A DNA stretch of 64,000 bases from Vibrio maerlii (lineage in GTDB: Bacteria; Pseudomonadota; Gammaproteobacteria; Enterobacterales; Vibrionaceae): assembly GCF_003415655.1 (NCBI RefSeq), contig NZ_QRHC01000002.1, forward strand, positions 671,446 through 735,445, read 5' to 3'. Below the pieces are notes generated by a model. The model was not told where the DNA came from. It saw nothing but the letters and a program-made list of their open reading frames with translations, and did not search any database. The translations under genes were made by a program, and so were the position numbers. Shown here piece after piece: positions 51,723 to 61,205 of the stretch (positions are counted from its first letter, which is position 1; each line of letters opens with the position of its first letter).

Positions 51723-52001
51723 ATGGCTCGCACAGCGCACGCTCTCCATATTTTGGTGAAGCACAAAGAACAAGCAGAAGATATCATTAAGCAACTTAAG
51801 AAAGGCGCTAAATTTCAAACGCTTGCTAAGAAATACTCAACTTGCCCATCAGGCAAAAAAGGCGGCGACCTAGGCGAATTTCGCAAAGGCCAAATGGTAC
51901 CGCAGTTTGACAAGATCTGTTTTACGGGTGAAACCCTTGTCCCTCATCTAGTAAAAACCAAATTTGGTTGGCATGTGGTCAAGGTTTTATGGAGAACGTG
52001 A
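51723..52001 (+). CDS. ppiC: Parvulin peptidyl-prolyl isomerase PpiC
   Basis: Cytoplasmic parvulin, 92 residues, which catalyses prolyl cis-trans isomerisation. It starts [18 protein letters not shown] and contains [20 protein letters not shown] and FGWHVVKV, the parvulin active-site strands with the His/Cys/His set. No signal peptide. Length matches E. coli PpiC (93). Confidence 0.92.
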   Translation: MARTAHALHILVKHKEQAEDIIKQLKKGAKFQTLAKKYSTCPSGKKGGDLGEFRKGQMVPQFDKICFTGETLVPHLVKTKFGWHVVKVLWRT

Positions 52002-52092
52002 TTTGGTGCTGTTTTTGATGTGAACAGTATGGGAGCTGTAGGCAATTAACCTGGGCTCCCTTAACTAGTTGATGACTTCTAATTAACCGTAG

Positions 52093-52635
52093 TTATAATC
52101 GATAAATAAGATTCAAGTTGAATCCATCAATCTCTAGGTCGTTATCGTCATAGAGCTTCATCCACTCTATTTGCAGTTCAAGCTCTGCACCCTTGTTTAC
52201 AGCTAATCCAATCCCATATTGAAAATCGTCATCCGTGTCAGATATAGACACTCCGTTTGCTGACAAGCTTAACTTGCTTCTTCCGTAACCTAGTGAACCG
52301 TAAAAATCAAAATATTGCCCTAAAGGAATTATCCCTTTTGCAATAACACTAAAGCTGTTGTCTATCTCTGTCGTTACACCCAGCAGTTCGTCGTCAGAAA
52401 TGCTACCGTAACCTCTTACTTCAGCCGCAAAGTTAGGGTGAAAGCGGTGTCCTAGGACTAGACCCAGTAGTGAACTATCGAAAGAAAAGGAACCAAGCGG
52501 TGCAATATCCACGTCTGCGTTAGCGGCGGTAAAGCCTAAACCAAAATAACTATATTGCTCTGAGTAATTAGCTTGAGAATTAGCTGTAAACAATAGGCCT
52601 AGCAGTGACATTGATTTGATTATCTTATTATACAT
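52093..52635 (-). CDS. Small outer-membrane beta-barrel protein
   Basis: 180 residues: signal peptide (cleaved near SQA, residue 22), then alternating polar/hydrophobic strands as in OmpX/OmpA-like eight-stranded barrels, ending in LNLIYRL. The segment GHRFHPNFAAEVRGYGSISD and later YGSLGYGRSKLSL show typical barrel turns. Function unknown; relatives are annotated as porin-family or Ail/OmpX-like proteins. Monocistronic. Confidence 0.75.
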   Translation of the reverse strand: MYNKIIKSMSLLGLLFTANSQANYSEQYSYFGLGFTAANADVDIAPLGSFSFDSSLLGLVLGHRFHPNFAAEVRGYGSISDDELLGVTTEIDNSFSVIAKGIIPLGQYFDFYGSLGYGRSKLSLSANGVSISDTDDDFQYGIGLAVNKGAELELQIEWMKLYDDNDLEIDGFNLNLIYRL

Positions 52636-53119
52636 AACTACTCCATGTTTTTAATGTTGCTTAATTACTATTGATGCTGCTCATGGAGTTGCGTAGTTGC
52701 ATATCGATATGTGTGAAACTAATCACATAGTTTATTTTTTGGTCAGCTCAAATAAAACTTTATGACTACTGAGTAAGTCATTCCTTACACGATTGATTTG
52801 GGTAATTGAAAAAGAACCAAGGTTTTGTATCGTACATGAGTTGATTAGAAATCTACTCAGAGATTGTAAATGCAGAGAGTGGCATTTTAAACAAATCGTT
52901 TGGGTTTGATTTGTAGTGCAATGTGTACGTTACTAAGGTTTTATACCGCACATAAGCTAACTTATTGAATAACAAAGCCAGTGGTGAACGCTACTGGCTT
53001 TTTTATTACTTCAATGTTTATTTCCTACTACTTTTCTCCTACTTTTTATATATGGTCAAAAAATTGGCTTTCACTGTTTTATTGATGGTTTGAATGTCAT
53101 TTACACACGGAGCTGAATC
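52636..53119. other. 484-base gap with a direct repeat and an orphan terminator
   Basis: No protein gene is visible. A 26-base sequence AAGGTTTTRTAYCGYACATR (and six more bases) occurs twice, at 52819-52844 and 52935-52960, differing only by transitions. A strong plus-strand terminator at 52974-53006 has no upstream gene. A small RNA is the simplest explanation. Confidence 0.5.
52819..53006 (+). ncRNA. Candidate small RNA ending at an orphan terminator
   Basis: The 3' end is defined by a terminator (AAAGCCAGT 52974-52982 with ACTGGCTTT 52993-53001, then T residues to 53006). The nearest upstream plus-strand gene, ppiC, is almost 1 kb away. The 5' end is uncertain: RNA could start anywhere from about 52820 to 52960. 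The 26-base direct repeat falls in or just before the RNA. Expression is untested. Confidence 0.4.
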
Positions 53120-54553
53120 ATGCGAAGGAATTGCAAGGGTTCGTTACCGCAAAGTTCATTTAAACAGAAAGGTATTGTTGCCATTCTATACATAGCTTCT
53201 TTGCTGGGTTTGATTGCGATTTGTGGATTGGCGGTTGATGTTGGTGTTGCCCTTTCGAGTTATCGGCAGGCTCAATCCGCGGCAGATGCAGCGGCACTTG
53301 CTGCTGCTCACGAGAAATACTTAGGACGTGATGACATAGTTGCTACCGCTTACGGGTTATCGGAAGCAAAGAGTCATGGATTTGAAAGTGGTCAAGATGA
53401 CGTTGTAGTCACCATCAGCATGCCCCCTACTAGCGGATACTATACAGGTAGTAGTGATTTTGTTGAGGCGACCGTTTCAAATGAATCTCCAATGTTTTTC
53501 TTATCAGTTATTGGGTTTAGCGGTCTGAATTACACTACTCGAGCGGTTGCCAACAGTGATTTTGGTGGGGGTGATAGTTGTATATACGCGTTGGGCTCGG
53601 AGTATATCAAAGCGTTCCACGTTAGTAGTGGATCGAGTTTGTATGCAAATTGTGGCGTTTCAGTAAACTCGACCAATAGTGAAGGGCTTTATGTTGACGG
53701 CTCAAGCTTAACTGCCTCTGAAATTACGACGGCAGGGGGAACTAACAGCGACAATAACCTTAATTGCTATGATGGTTCTGAAACGGAGGATTGTTTAACT
53801 AAAAATGCAGCTCCGACTAATGACCCGTTGTCACACTTAACTCCTCCGACCGTGGCCTATGATGACTCATCTTGCGCGAGCGCAGAAAGCTGTGAGTCTG
53901 GTGTGGGGTGTAGTGGCGAACGAGATAATAATCGATACAAACCTTACACAGTTGAAGATAGCACTGAAACTATATCACCGGGATTATACTGTGGTGGTTT
54001 GTTTGTCAAAGGAACCGCGGATGTAACCATGGAACCGGGCACTTATATTATGCGAGGTGGTGGTCTTGTCGTTGATGGTTCTGATGCGAGCCTAGTTGGC
54101 GATGGTGTGTTTATTTACAACACCTGCGAGTCTGGTTGTGATGGAAATGAAGATGACCCATTAGATTATTGGCCTTTGGATGTTAAGTCCGGAGCGACTA
54201 TTGGCCTGACTTCATGTTCACAATCAAGCCAAACAAGTTGTGAAGGTTTGATAGACGATGATTATCAAGATTTATTCTGGTATGCCGACCCTGAAGGCCC
54301 TGCAACCGATGAACCTCAAAACGATCCTAAAAACCTTATCGCAAGTACATCAGATGCGACGCTTGCCGGTACTTTTTATGCACCGAACCAATTACTTAAT
54401 GTAGCCAGTGGTAGTGGGTTAGCGACTTATGATGTTACAAACTCAGTTTTTGTCACTAAATTCATGCAGGTCGATAGTGGAACGACATTTAACGTTATCA
54501 ATGACTCGTCTAGCAGTTCCAGCCCTTACACCCGAATTACATTGGTAGAGTAG
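53120..54553 (+). CDS. TadG-like pilus assembly protein with Cys-rich extracellular part
   Basis: N-terminal hydrophobic segment (GIVAILYIASLLGLIAICGL) followed by AVDVGVALSSYRQAQSAADA, the hallmark of TadG/TadE-like proteins. The remaining ~390 residues are exported, Ser/Thr/Asp-rich, with 12 cysteines between about residues 154 and 377, and strand-turn repeats (GLYCGGLFVKGTADVTM, GTYIMRGGGLVVDG) suggesting a beta-helix. 477 residues. First of three linked genes; the C-terminal Ser run (SSSSSP) precedes the end. Confidence 0.8.
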   Translation: MRRNCKGSLPQSSFKQKGIVAILYIASLLGLIAICGLAVDVGVALSSYRQAQSAADAAALAAAHEKYLGRDDIVATAYGLSEAKSHGFESGQDDVVVTISMPPTSGYYTGSSDFVEATVSNESPMFFLSVIGFSGLNYTTRAVANSDFGGGDSCIYALGSEYIKAFHVSSGSSLYANCGVSVNSTNSEGLYVDGSSLTASEITTAGGTNSDNNLNCYDGSETEDCLTKNAAPTNDPLSHLTPPTVAYDDSSCASAESCESGVGCSGERDNNRYKPYTVEDSTETISPGLYCGGLFVKGTADVTMEPGTYIMRGGGLVVDGSDASLVGDGVFIYNTCESGCDGNEDDPLDYWPLDVKSGATIGLTSCSQSSQTSCEGLIDDDYQDLFWYADPEGPATDEPQNDPKNLIASTSDATLAGTFYAPNQLLNVASGSGLATYDVTNSVFVTKFMQVDSGTTFNVINDSSSSSSPYTRITLVE

Positions 54554-54568
54554 GAGTAGGGAGTGAAT

Positions 54569-55069
54569 ATGCGTAATATTGAAAGATATAGTAAAGGCTT
54601 AGCTGCAGTCGAAATGACGTTGATTCTCCCGGTCATCTTATTATTTGTTTTCGTTGCCTTTGATTTTGCTAGAGTGACCTACGAATCAGTAGTCTCGACT
54701 GGAGCTGCGAGCCGAGCTGCACTGTATGGGGCACAATCTGATACGCATGCGACCAATACGACAGCCATTACTACTAGAGCCCTAAATGAGACTTCGGGTC
54801 AAATGGCTTCCTCAACAGATCCCATTGTAAGTGTGGCACGAGTTTGTCGTTGTTTTGATCCTGACTTATTTGAAAATGTCTCTTTAGCTAATGCAGGGGC
54901 GGTGAACCTCCCAAAACCAACAGCCGCTGCATGCAGTGCCAGTTGTGATACCAATCTTGAGGTCTATGTGGAAGTAGAAACCGCCCATACATTTGAGTCG
55001 TTATCGAAATACCCTGGTATACCCTCGGATTTTGCTATAAATCGTATTTCGAGAGTGAGGGTTGAGTAG
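54569..55069 (+). CDS. TadE-like minor pilin (first)
   Basis: 166 residues with an N-terminal prepilin-like segment (GLAAVEMTLILPVILLFVFV), the conserved Glu five residues into the hydrophobic stretch, as in TadE/TadF pseudopilins. Downstream part is polar with four cysteines in VARVCRCF and AACSASCDTN. Probably processed by a TadV-type prepilin peptidase encoded elsewhere. I prefer the ATG at 54569, well spaced from AGGAGTAGGGAG; a GTG at 54563 is too close. Confidence 0.8.
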   Translation: MRNIERYSKGLAAVEMTLILPVILLFVFVAFDFARVTYESVVSTGAASRAALYGAQSDTHATNTTAITTRALNETSGQMASSTDPIVSVARVCRCFDPDLFENVSLANAGAVNLPKPTAAACSASCDTNLEVYVEVETAHTFESLSKYPGIPSDFAINRISRVRVE

Positions 55070-55071
55070 TT

Positions 55072-55512
55072 ATGGTTAGCGCAAGGTTTTCTCGTCATCG
55101 ACAATCAGGGGTAACGATAGTTGAGTTCTCGATAGTCGCACTCGTGTTCTTTCTACTTCTGTTCGCTACTGTGGAGGGGGCACGCTACATCTATTCTCAG
55201 ACTGCGGTCGCTCATGCCGCAAGGGAAGGGGTTCGTTACGCCATTGTTCGTGGTAATGATGCGGCGAAAGATTCACTGCGCGCAGATGATGCTCCAGCTA
55301 GTAAGGACCAAATAAGCAGTTTTGTTAATCAACGATCTTCCTTAAACGGATTAACCGTTACGACGACATGGAATTTGGACTCTGATGATGTTCCGATTAA
55401 AGATTCTGGGCAACCCGTAACTGTTTCCGTTTCTTATCAGTTTCAATCGGCAGTTCCGTTTATTCCAAGTGCGAACTTAACCAGTGCATCTACTGGTGTA
55501 ATTTACTTCTAG
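55072..55512 (+). CDS. TadE-like minor pilin (second)
   Basis: 146 residues, again prepilin-like: SGVTIVEFSIVALVFFLLLF with the conserved Glu, then VEGARYIYSQTAVAHAAREG. It begins 2 bases after the previous stop, so translation is coupled. No cysteines, unlike its neighbour. Together with the preceding two genes it resembles the tadE-tadF-tadG end of Tad loci, but the order is reversed and no ATPase, secretin or flp pilin gene is close by. Confidence 0.8.
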   Translation: MVSARFSRHRQSGVTIVEFSIVALVFFLLLFATVEGARYIYSQTAVAHAAREGVRYAIVRGNDAAKDSLRADDAPASKDQISSFVNQRSSLNGLTVTTTWNLDSDDVPIKDSGQPVTVSVSYQFQSAVPFIPSANLTSASTGVIYF

Positions 55513-55940
55513 TTTGCTGGTTTGACAGTGATGTGTACTAGCTCTTGTCTTTGTTTATAAGCTCATACGAAAACCGAAGTATCATCAAGATACACTCGGT
55601 ATCTCATTCATAACACTCTGAAATAGGCGGTTATTTGTATAAGGCAATGTCTAATTAAGATGTTGCCTTTTTTATTGCCTGTATTTTGAGTAGTTGAAGA
55701 TTGAATGGCTTCTACGCCTACATATTGTGATCGGATTCGCTTTTTGACTATGTCTGGACTGATTAAATGTCCGCTCTTGCAAAATTTGATGGAAAATCAA
55801 GGTGGATAGGTCGTTATCTGTATTTCGTACTACGCCCAGAATCTCCCCCTAGGCTCTTAGGAGTAGGGTGGATTCCTTTGTATCGGGAAATTTTATAATG
55901 ATTGCAGATTTACGATAGGAGCATTAACTAGGGATCAGCT
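55513..55940. other. 428-base gap between tad-like genes and amylase
   Basis: It contains the terminator at 55641-55673 and, near the amylase start, GA-rich stretches (for example GGAGTAGGGTGGA at 55860-55872) that only loosely resemble MalT boxes. No credible gene is present. Confidence 0.4.
55641..55673 (+). terminator. Terminator of the tad-like operon
   Basis: AAGGCAA (55641-55647) pairs with TTGCCTT (55663-55669), followed by TTTTT. Confidence 0.75.
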
Positions 55941-57344
55941 ATGAATACTGAACTGGACATGCAGCTAACTAGTGCCGACGCTAACATTAGATCCAACCAC
56001 AAAACTGATGTGATTCTACATGCGTTTGACTGGCCATATGACCTAATACGCGAACGGGCAAAAGAGATCAGTGAACTCGGGTATAAAACCGTATTGGTAT
56101 CCCCGCCGATGAAGTCTTTAAAGACAGACTCCGGCACTCAATGGTGGCAGCGCTATCAACCTCAAGATTATCGTGTTATCGATAATCAGCTAGGTAATAC
56201 CGTGCAATTTAAAGCTATGGTTGAAGAACTCAAAGCATATGACCTACGCGTTTATGTGGATGTGGTTTTCAATCATATGGCCAACGAATCGAGTATTCGA
56301 GACGATCTTGAATACCCAAATCACAATGATTTGCGAGATTACGCCAAACATAAAGCGTATTTTGATAAGCAAAAGCTATTTGGTGAGCTTAGTCAGCCAC
56401 TTTTTACAGAAGATGACTTTGAAGAAGCCTTCGGTATTGAAGATTGGAAGGATAAGTGGCAGGTACAGAGTGGTCGTATATCTGGAGGCCCAAGTGACCC
56501 TGGTTTACCGACCCTAAGAGCCAACGCTAACGTAGTAAAACAGCAGCAGAACTACTTGTTAGCACTAAAAGATATGGGTGTTAAGGGTTTTCGAATCGAT
56601 GCAGCCAAGCACATGACCCTTGAACACTTGGAGTTGGTTTGGACGGAAGAGATCACCGAGGGTGTACATATCTTTGGTGAGATCATCACCGATGGTGGCG
56701 CTACGGCCGAAGAGTATGAGATTTTCCTTGAGCCTTACCTTAATCGAACTCGATTGGGGGCTTATGACTTCCCGCTGTTTAATACGGTATTTGAGGCCAT
56801 GGCTGAAGATGGCAGTCTTGAATCTCTGATTAACCCATATTGCTTTGGCCAAGCACTGTCTCGAATGAGGGCTATCACCTTTGCGATTACTCATGATATT
56901 CCAAACAACGATGTGTTTATGGACTTGGTCATGGATGAGGAGATGGAATGGTTAGCATATGCATACATCATGGGCCGCGATGGAGGTGTCCCGCTTATCT
57001 ATACAGACCTTGATACCAGTGGTATCAAAGATGAGGCTGGGCTTCCTCGTTGGAAAGACGCATGGCGCAATCCGAAAATGGTTGCCATGATTGCGTTCCA
57101 TAACTCGGTACACGGCGAAGTGATGGAATCTATCAGCGCAACCGAAGACACTCTGCTCTTCTCGCGAGGAGAGAAAGGCTATGTCGCGTTGAACAAGGCA
57201 GATAAAGGCTGTGTGTTTGAGGTGAAGTCAGAACAGCCGTTGTATGATTGTTTATCTGGTAAGACTTACCAGAGTCTAAATGGCATGGTTAAGGTGAACG
57301 TCGATAAGAAAAGTAGTGCAATGTTGTTAAGCCTGATTACTTGA
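55941..57344 (+). CDS. GH13 alpha-amylase family protein, cytoplasmic
   Basis: Alpha-glucan hydrolase of family GH13, 467 residues, no signal peptide, so it should act on imported maltodextrins or internal glycogen. The four conserved regions are present: DVVFNH (I), GFRIDAAKH with the nucleophile Asp (II), FGEIITDGG with the acid Glu (III) and FAITHDIPNND (IV). A short C-terminal beta domain follows. It could supply the cytoplasmic step after MalEFGK uptake, but linkage is inferred only. AGGGA precedes the ATG. Confidence 0.88.
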   Translation: MNTELDMQLTSADANIRSNHKTDVILHAFDWPYDLIRERAKEISELGYKTVLVSPPMKSLKTDSGTQWWQRYQPQDYRVIDNQLGNTVQFKAMVEELKAYDLRVYVDVVFNHMANESSIRDDLEYPNHNDLRDYAKHKAYFDKQKLFGELSQPLFTEDDFEEAFGIEDWKDKWQVQSGRISGGPSDPGLPTLRANANVVKQQQNYLLALKDMGVKGFRIDAAKHMTLEHLELVWTEEITEGVHIFGEIITDGGATAEEYEIFLEPYLNRTRLGAYDFPLFNTVFEAMAEDGSLESLINPYCFGQALSRMRAITFAITHDIPNNDVFMDLVMDEEMEWLAYAYIMGRDGGVPLIYTDLDTSGIKDEAGLPRWKDAWRNPKMVAMIAFHNSVHGEVMESISATEDTLLFSRGEKGYVALNKADKGCVFEVKSEQPLYDCLSGKTYQSLNGMVKVNVDKKSSAMLLSLIT

Positions 57345-57368
57345 GCAAACTTTACGACACGGGAAAAC

Positions 57369-57408
57369 AAAAAGGGCGAGTCATCATTGACTCGCCCTTG
57401 CTTTTTTT
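57369..57408. terminator. Bidirectional terminator between amylase and chemoreceptor
   Basis: AAGGGCGAGTCA (57372-57383) pairs perfectly with TGACTCGCCCTT (57388-57399); T runs follow on both strands. Confidence 0.9.
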
Positions 57409-57416
57409 AAGTTCGG

Positions 57417-59288
57417 TTAAACGATGAACTTGTTAAGCAATTGGTTTTGCTTGTTCACGTTCTCGTTTTGTTGCTGCATTGCTTCGTTTGCATTGATAGC
57501 AGCGTCAGATACCTGAACAGAGATGTCTTTGATCTTCACTGTGTTGGAGTTGATCTCTTCAGCTACGAGGCTTTGCTGTTCAGCTGCTGTTGCGATATGG
57601 ATGTTCATGTCGCTGATGTGCTGAATCGAAACACGGATGCGCTCAAGTGCGTCATTTGCTTGTTGTGCGCGCTCTACCGCTTCACTTGCTGTGTCTTTGC
57701 TTTGGTTCATCGCGTTAGATACAGAGCTTGCACCATTTTGAAGTTGCTCGATCATGCTGCGAATTTCAGTGGTCGACTCTTGAGTACGTTGCGCAAGGGT
57801 ACGTACTTCATCTGCAACCACGGCGAAGCCACGACCCGATTCACCCGCACGTGCCGCTTCGATAGCTGCGTTTAGCGCAAGTAGGTTGGTTTGATCTGCG
57901 ATGTCGTTGATAACTTTTAGAATCGTCTCGATGTTCGCGGTTGCACTTTCTAGTACCTGAACCTCTGCGACCGCTTGGTCAATACGTAGCGACAAGTTGT
58001 CAATTGCGCCCGTTGTATCACCCACGATAGATGTACCAGCAATAGTTGCTTCATCCGCTTCGCGCGCTGCTGTTGCTGCACCTTGAGCGTTATTTGCCAC
58101 TTCTGTTGCTGTTACCGTCATCTCGTTCATCGCCGTTGCGAGTTGCTCCAACTCTTCAAGCTGAGTGTTCATAGCTTGAGCTGATTGAGCTGCGTTCTCT
58201 ACCGCAAGGTCAGTGCCGTATTTGATGTCAGAGCTGATTGCTTTTGACTCAGTGATCTGTGCTTGAAGGTTCTCTGTGAATTTATTGAAGCTCTTAGCAA
58301 GGCGAGAGAACTCTGCATCAGTATTTGTGTCTAGACGCTTAGTTAAATCACCTTGACCAGACGCCACATCTTCAATCGCCGTGTTCAGCGTATCTAGTGG
58401 ACGAAGAAGAACACGCATTAGGAAAGTCAGAGCTGCGATGCTCAGGATAAGGGCAAAGATGATCGCGATGAATGAATCAGTACGGAGATCGTTCACTGTG
58501 CCTAGCACGATATCTTCAGACAGAGCAGCACCCACATACCAGTTTTCAGATGGGATATGCGTGAAGTTAACTAGGTAGTTTTGACCGTTTAACTCGATGT
58601 TTTGTTTGCCTTCCTGGATCGTTACACCTGGAAGGTAAGCACGCATATTTTCACCGTTGAACTTTGAGTCAGGGTGAGCAATTGTCGTTCCGTCTGCCGT
58701 TACGATGAACATTTCACCCGCATCAAGTAGGTTAATTTGGTTTACAAGACTCGCAAGACCAGCCAGGTCAACGTCGAAGAACATTCCTGCTACGTGTTGA
58801 CCACGCTCCTGCACAGGCATACCAACAGAGATGATCACTTTTTGGGTTGATGCATCAACATAAGGGTCAGTGACGATCAGTTGGCCTGCACGCTTTGATT
58901 CTATGTACCAAGGGCGTTGACGAGGGTCGTAATTTGCATCTTGAGACCAGTTGTCGTCGTTCTCAAGTAAAATACCATCAGATTCGTATCCTAAGCCTAC
59001 AGTGATAAAACTCGATTTTAGCTTTGCTGTCTCGAGCACTTCTTTTACATAAGTTCTGTCGTTTGGGTTAAGTGCTAGATACTCAGCAGTGGTTTGAGCC
59101 AGAGAGCGGTTAGTGTTCATCTCTGCAGTTACAGTGTTTTTAACACCGTTCACCATCTCTTGGATACTTGTATTCGTCAGTGATTGAACCTCTGAACGAA
59201 CCGTCATTAATTGTTTGGCAGATAGCAGTACTACAGTCGTCAAAAGAAGAGTCGACGATGCAGCAATAATTTTGTGGCTAAACTTCAT
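57417..59288 (-). CDS. Methyl-accepting chemotaxis protein (dCache sensor)
   Basis: Transmembrane chemoreceptor, 623 residues: N-terminal span, periplasmic dCache-type sensor (residues ~35-275, with [20 protein letters not shown] typical of the amino-acid-binding dCache group), second span ([20 protein letters not shown]), HAMP, and the signalling hairpin whose tip reads [20 protein letters not shown] followed by [18 protein letters not shown]. No C-terminal pentapeptide for CheR/CheB. AGGGA precedes the ATG. Ligand not determinable. Confidence 0.93.
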   Translation of the reverse strand: MKFSHKIIAASSTLLLTTVVLLSAKQLMTVRSEVQSLTNTSIQEMVNGVKNTVTAEMNTNRSLAQTTAEYLALNPNDRTYVKEVLETAKLKSSFITVGLGYESDGILLENDDNWSQDANYDPRQRPWYIESKRAGQLIVTDPYVDASTQKVIISVGMPVQERGQHVAGMFFDVDLAGLASLVNQINLLDAGEMFIVTADGTTIAHPDSKFNGENMRAYLPGVTIQEGKQNIELNGQNYLVNFTHIPSENWYVGAALSEDIVLGTVNDLRTDSFIAIIFALILSIAALTFLMRVLLRPLDTLNTAIEDVASGQGDLTKRLDTNTDAEFSRLAKSFNKFTENLQAQITESKAISSDIKYGTDLAVENAAQSAQAMNTQLEELEQLATAMNEMTVTATEVANNAQGAATAAREADEATIAGTSIVGDTTGAIDNLSLRIDQAVAEVQVLESATANIETILKVINDIADQTNLLALNAAIEAARAGESGRGFAVVADEVRTLAQRTQESTTEIRSMIEQLQNGASSVSNAMNQSKDTASEAVERAQQANDALERIRVSIQHISDMNIHIATAAEQQSLVAEEINSNTVKIKDISVQVSDAAINANEAMQQQNENVNKQNQLLNKFIV

Positions 59289-59328
59289 ATGCGTCCCTAA
59301 AAAGCCAAGGTGATTCTACTTATGGTTA

Positions 59329-59355
59329 TTAACGACCAGTATGCCCAAAACTTTA
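59329..59355 (-). promoter_or_regulatory. Sigma-28 (FliA)-like promoter of the chemoreceptor gene
   Basis: On the minus strand TAAA (59355-59352), a 15-base spacer and GTCGTTAA (59336-59329) match the flagellar consensus TAAA-N15-GCCGATAA at 10 of 12 positions. It lies about 40 bases upstream of the start codon at 59288, so the receptor is probably co-expressed with late flagellar genes. Confidence 0.55.
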
Positions 59356-59578
59356 ATAGAATGTAATACCGTTTGACTTGAAAATGATAACTTTTTTGTA
59401 ACTTATACTCTATTGGTCGAATAAGTGACTGTTAGAATTGATAAAAATATTAATAGGGTTTTTGTAAATTAATTTATAAATTATTTTTATTGTGTTGATT
59501 GGTGTAACTGGTCTGAGCAGGAAGGATTAGTTGGATAGGCTCCAATATGGAGAATAGAAAGTTAACGGTAAACAGGAC
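59356..59578. other. AT-rich spacer between the chemoreceptor and YjiH-type genes
   Basis: Part of a 356-base gap (59289-59644). Apart from the sigma-28-like promoter and the terminator of the next gene I see no gene or repeat in it. Confidence 0.4.
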
Positions 59579-59622
59579 ATATAAAACGAGCTGAGTATTA
59601 ACATAGTAAAACTCAGCTCGTT
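59579..59622 (-). terminator. Terminator of the YjiH-type gene
   Basis: AACGAGCTGAGT (59585-59596) pairs perfectly with ACTCAGCTCGTT (59611-59622); the minus strand continues TTTTAT. Confidence 0.8.
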
Positions 59623-59644
59623 GTTAGTTTGTTACTCAATTGTA

Positions 59645-61015
59645 TTAAAATATTAAGTGTGCTACACCCGTGATAACTGGAAGTGTAATTAGTGTACGCA
59701 GAATAAAGATGATAAATAGTTCAGCAATATTGACTGGAATACGACTACCAAGTAGTAGTGCACCAACTTCTGACATGTAGATAAGCTGAGTGACCGACAT
59801 CGCTGCGATGATAAAGCGTGTCATGTCGCTCTCAATCGATGCTGCAAGTATCGCTGGTAGGAACATATCAGCAAAACCTACTACGATGGTTTCTGATGCA
59901 GCAGCAGCCTCTGGGATGTTCAATAGCTCAAGGAATGGGATGAATGGTTGACCCAAAATTGAGAACAGAGATGTGTACTCTGCAACGACCAAGGCGATCG
60001 TACCTAAGCCCATAACAACAGGTAGTACGCCAAACACCATATCTACTGCATTCTTCACACCTTGGACCAAAACGTCTTTAGGTGATTTAACTTGGCTTGC
60101 TTTGTTTAGTGCTAACTCTAGACCCCAGCTGAATGTAGAGTGACCTGCAGGGGTTGCATCTGCATCTACGTCAGGTTTTGAACCATCAATAAAGGTGTCT
60201 GCTTTGCGGCTTAGTGGTGGCAAGCGTGGGATGATAATTGCAGCAACGAAACCAGCAAGACAGATAGCCGCGTAGAACGGTAGGAATAGGTGCTCTAATT
60301 CTACCTGCGCAATCACGACCAAGCTAAAGGTAATCGATACAGCTGAGAATGTTGTACCTACAACCGCTGCTTCACGTTGAGTGTAGAACTTATCTTCGTA
60401 CTGCTTACTCGTCATCAAAATACCAACACTGCCGTCACCTAACCATGAGGCCATACAATCGATTGCACTACGACCCGGAAGGTTAAATACAGGACGCATG
60501 ATTTTGCTTAGAAGCGTTCCGAACAGTTCAAGAAGACCGAAGTTCAGTAGCAGAGGTAGGAGGAGACCAGCAAAAATGAATACCGCGAATAGCGTAGGAA
60601 GCAAGCCTTCTAGAACCAAGCCACCGGTGTTCTCTTCCCAAACTGATTCCGGACCAACTTGGAAGAAGGTCATCAGTACTGCGATGCCACCAATAAGGCG
60701 AACAGCAAACCACAGCGGTGTTGGGTTAAACAGCGCATCTAGGAAACTATTGTTATTGATAAACGCAGGCTTAGTAATCTTAATTACCGTTGTTGCAACT
60801 GCCATAAATGCAATGATTGCAGTCACGATCGCAACAAGGTGATCGCCGAGAACAGCTTGAAGTGACTTAGCGAGAACCGCTACAGGGATAGTGAGATCAC
60901 CCTGGTAGCTGATCGGAGCCATAAACAGAAATAGGCCGATAATTGATGGAATGAGAAACGTTAAAAAGTTGCTTTTAGAAGTTGTTGTCTCAGACGCCGA
61001 AGGCTTGTTATTCAT
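59645..61015 (-). CDS. YjiH-family membrane protein (nucleoside-recognition/Gate domain)
   Basis: Inner-membrane protein of 456 residues with about ten hydrophobic spans (PSIIGLFLFMAPISYQG; LLPTLFAVFIFAGLLLPLLL; VLPVVMGLGTIALVVAEY). The GRSAIDCMASWLGDGSVGIL segment is the Gate-domain hallmark of YjiH-like and nucleoside-recognition proteins. The substrate is not known for this family. Monocistronic with a terminator. The 190 bases upstream hold no other gene. Confidence 0.75.
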   Translation of the reverse strand: MNNKPSASETTTSKSNFLTFLIPSIIGLFLFMAPISYQGDLTIPVAVLAKSLQAVLGDHLVAIVTAIIAFMAVATTVIKITKPAFINNNSFLDALFNPTPLWFAVRLIGGIAVLMTFFQVGPESVWEENTGGLVLEGLLPTLFAVFIFAGLLLPLLLNFGLLELFGTLLSKIMRPVFNLPGRSAIDCMASWLGDGSVGILMTSKQYEDKFYTQREAAVVGTTFSAVSITFSLVVIAQVELEHLFLPFYAAICLAGFVAAIIIPRLPPLSRKADTFIDGSKPDVDADATPAGHSTFSWGLELALNKASQVKSPKDVLVQGVKNAVDMVFGVLPVVMGLGTIALVVAEYTSLFSILGQPFIPFLELLNIPEAAAASETIVVGFADMFLPAILAASIESDMTRFIIAAMSVTQLIYMSEVGALLLGSRIPVNIAELFIIFILRTLITLPVITGVAHLIF

Positions 61016-61205
61016 TTTAAACTCAATGATACGTTAATTATAATCGCCATATCCGTTGGCATAACTATGCATTAAACATCCGTATCTAATCATTGAAGCG
61101 TAGAATACTCATCTAACAGAACCATCGCAACAATTTTATGCGCTCAAACTGCATAAAATTTTACTCAGTTAGCGATGATTAGACTAACTATCTGAATTGA
61201 TGGGT

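Noticed and set aside
53120..55512. Complete Tad pilus locus
   Set aside because: Only TadG/TadE-like genes are present; no pilin, ATPase, secretin or peptidase gene is in the window.
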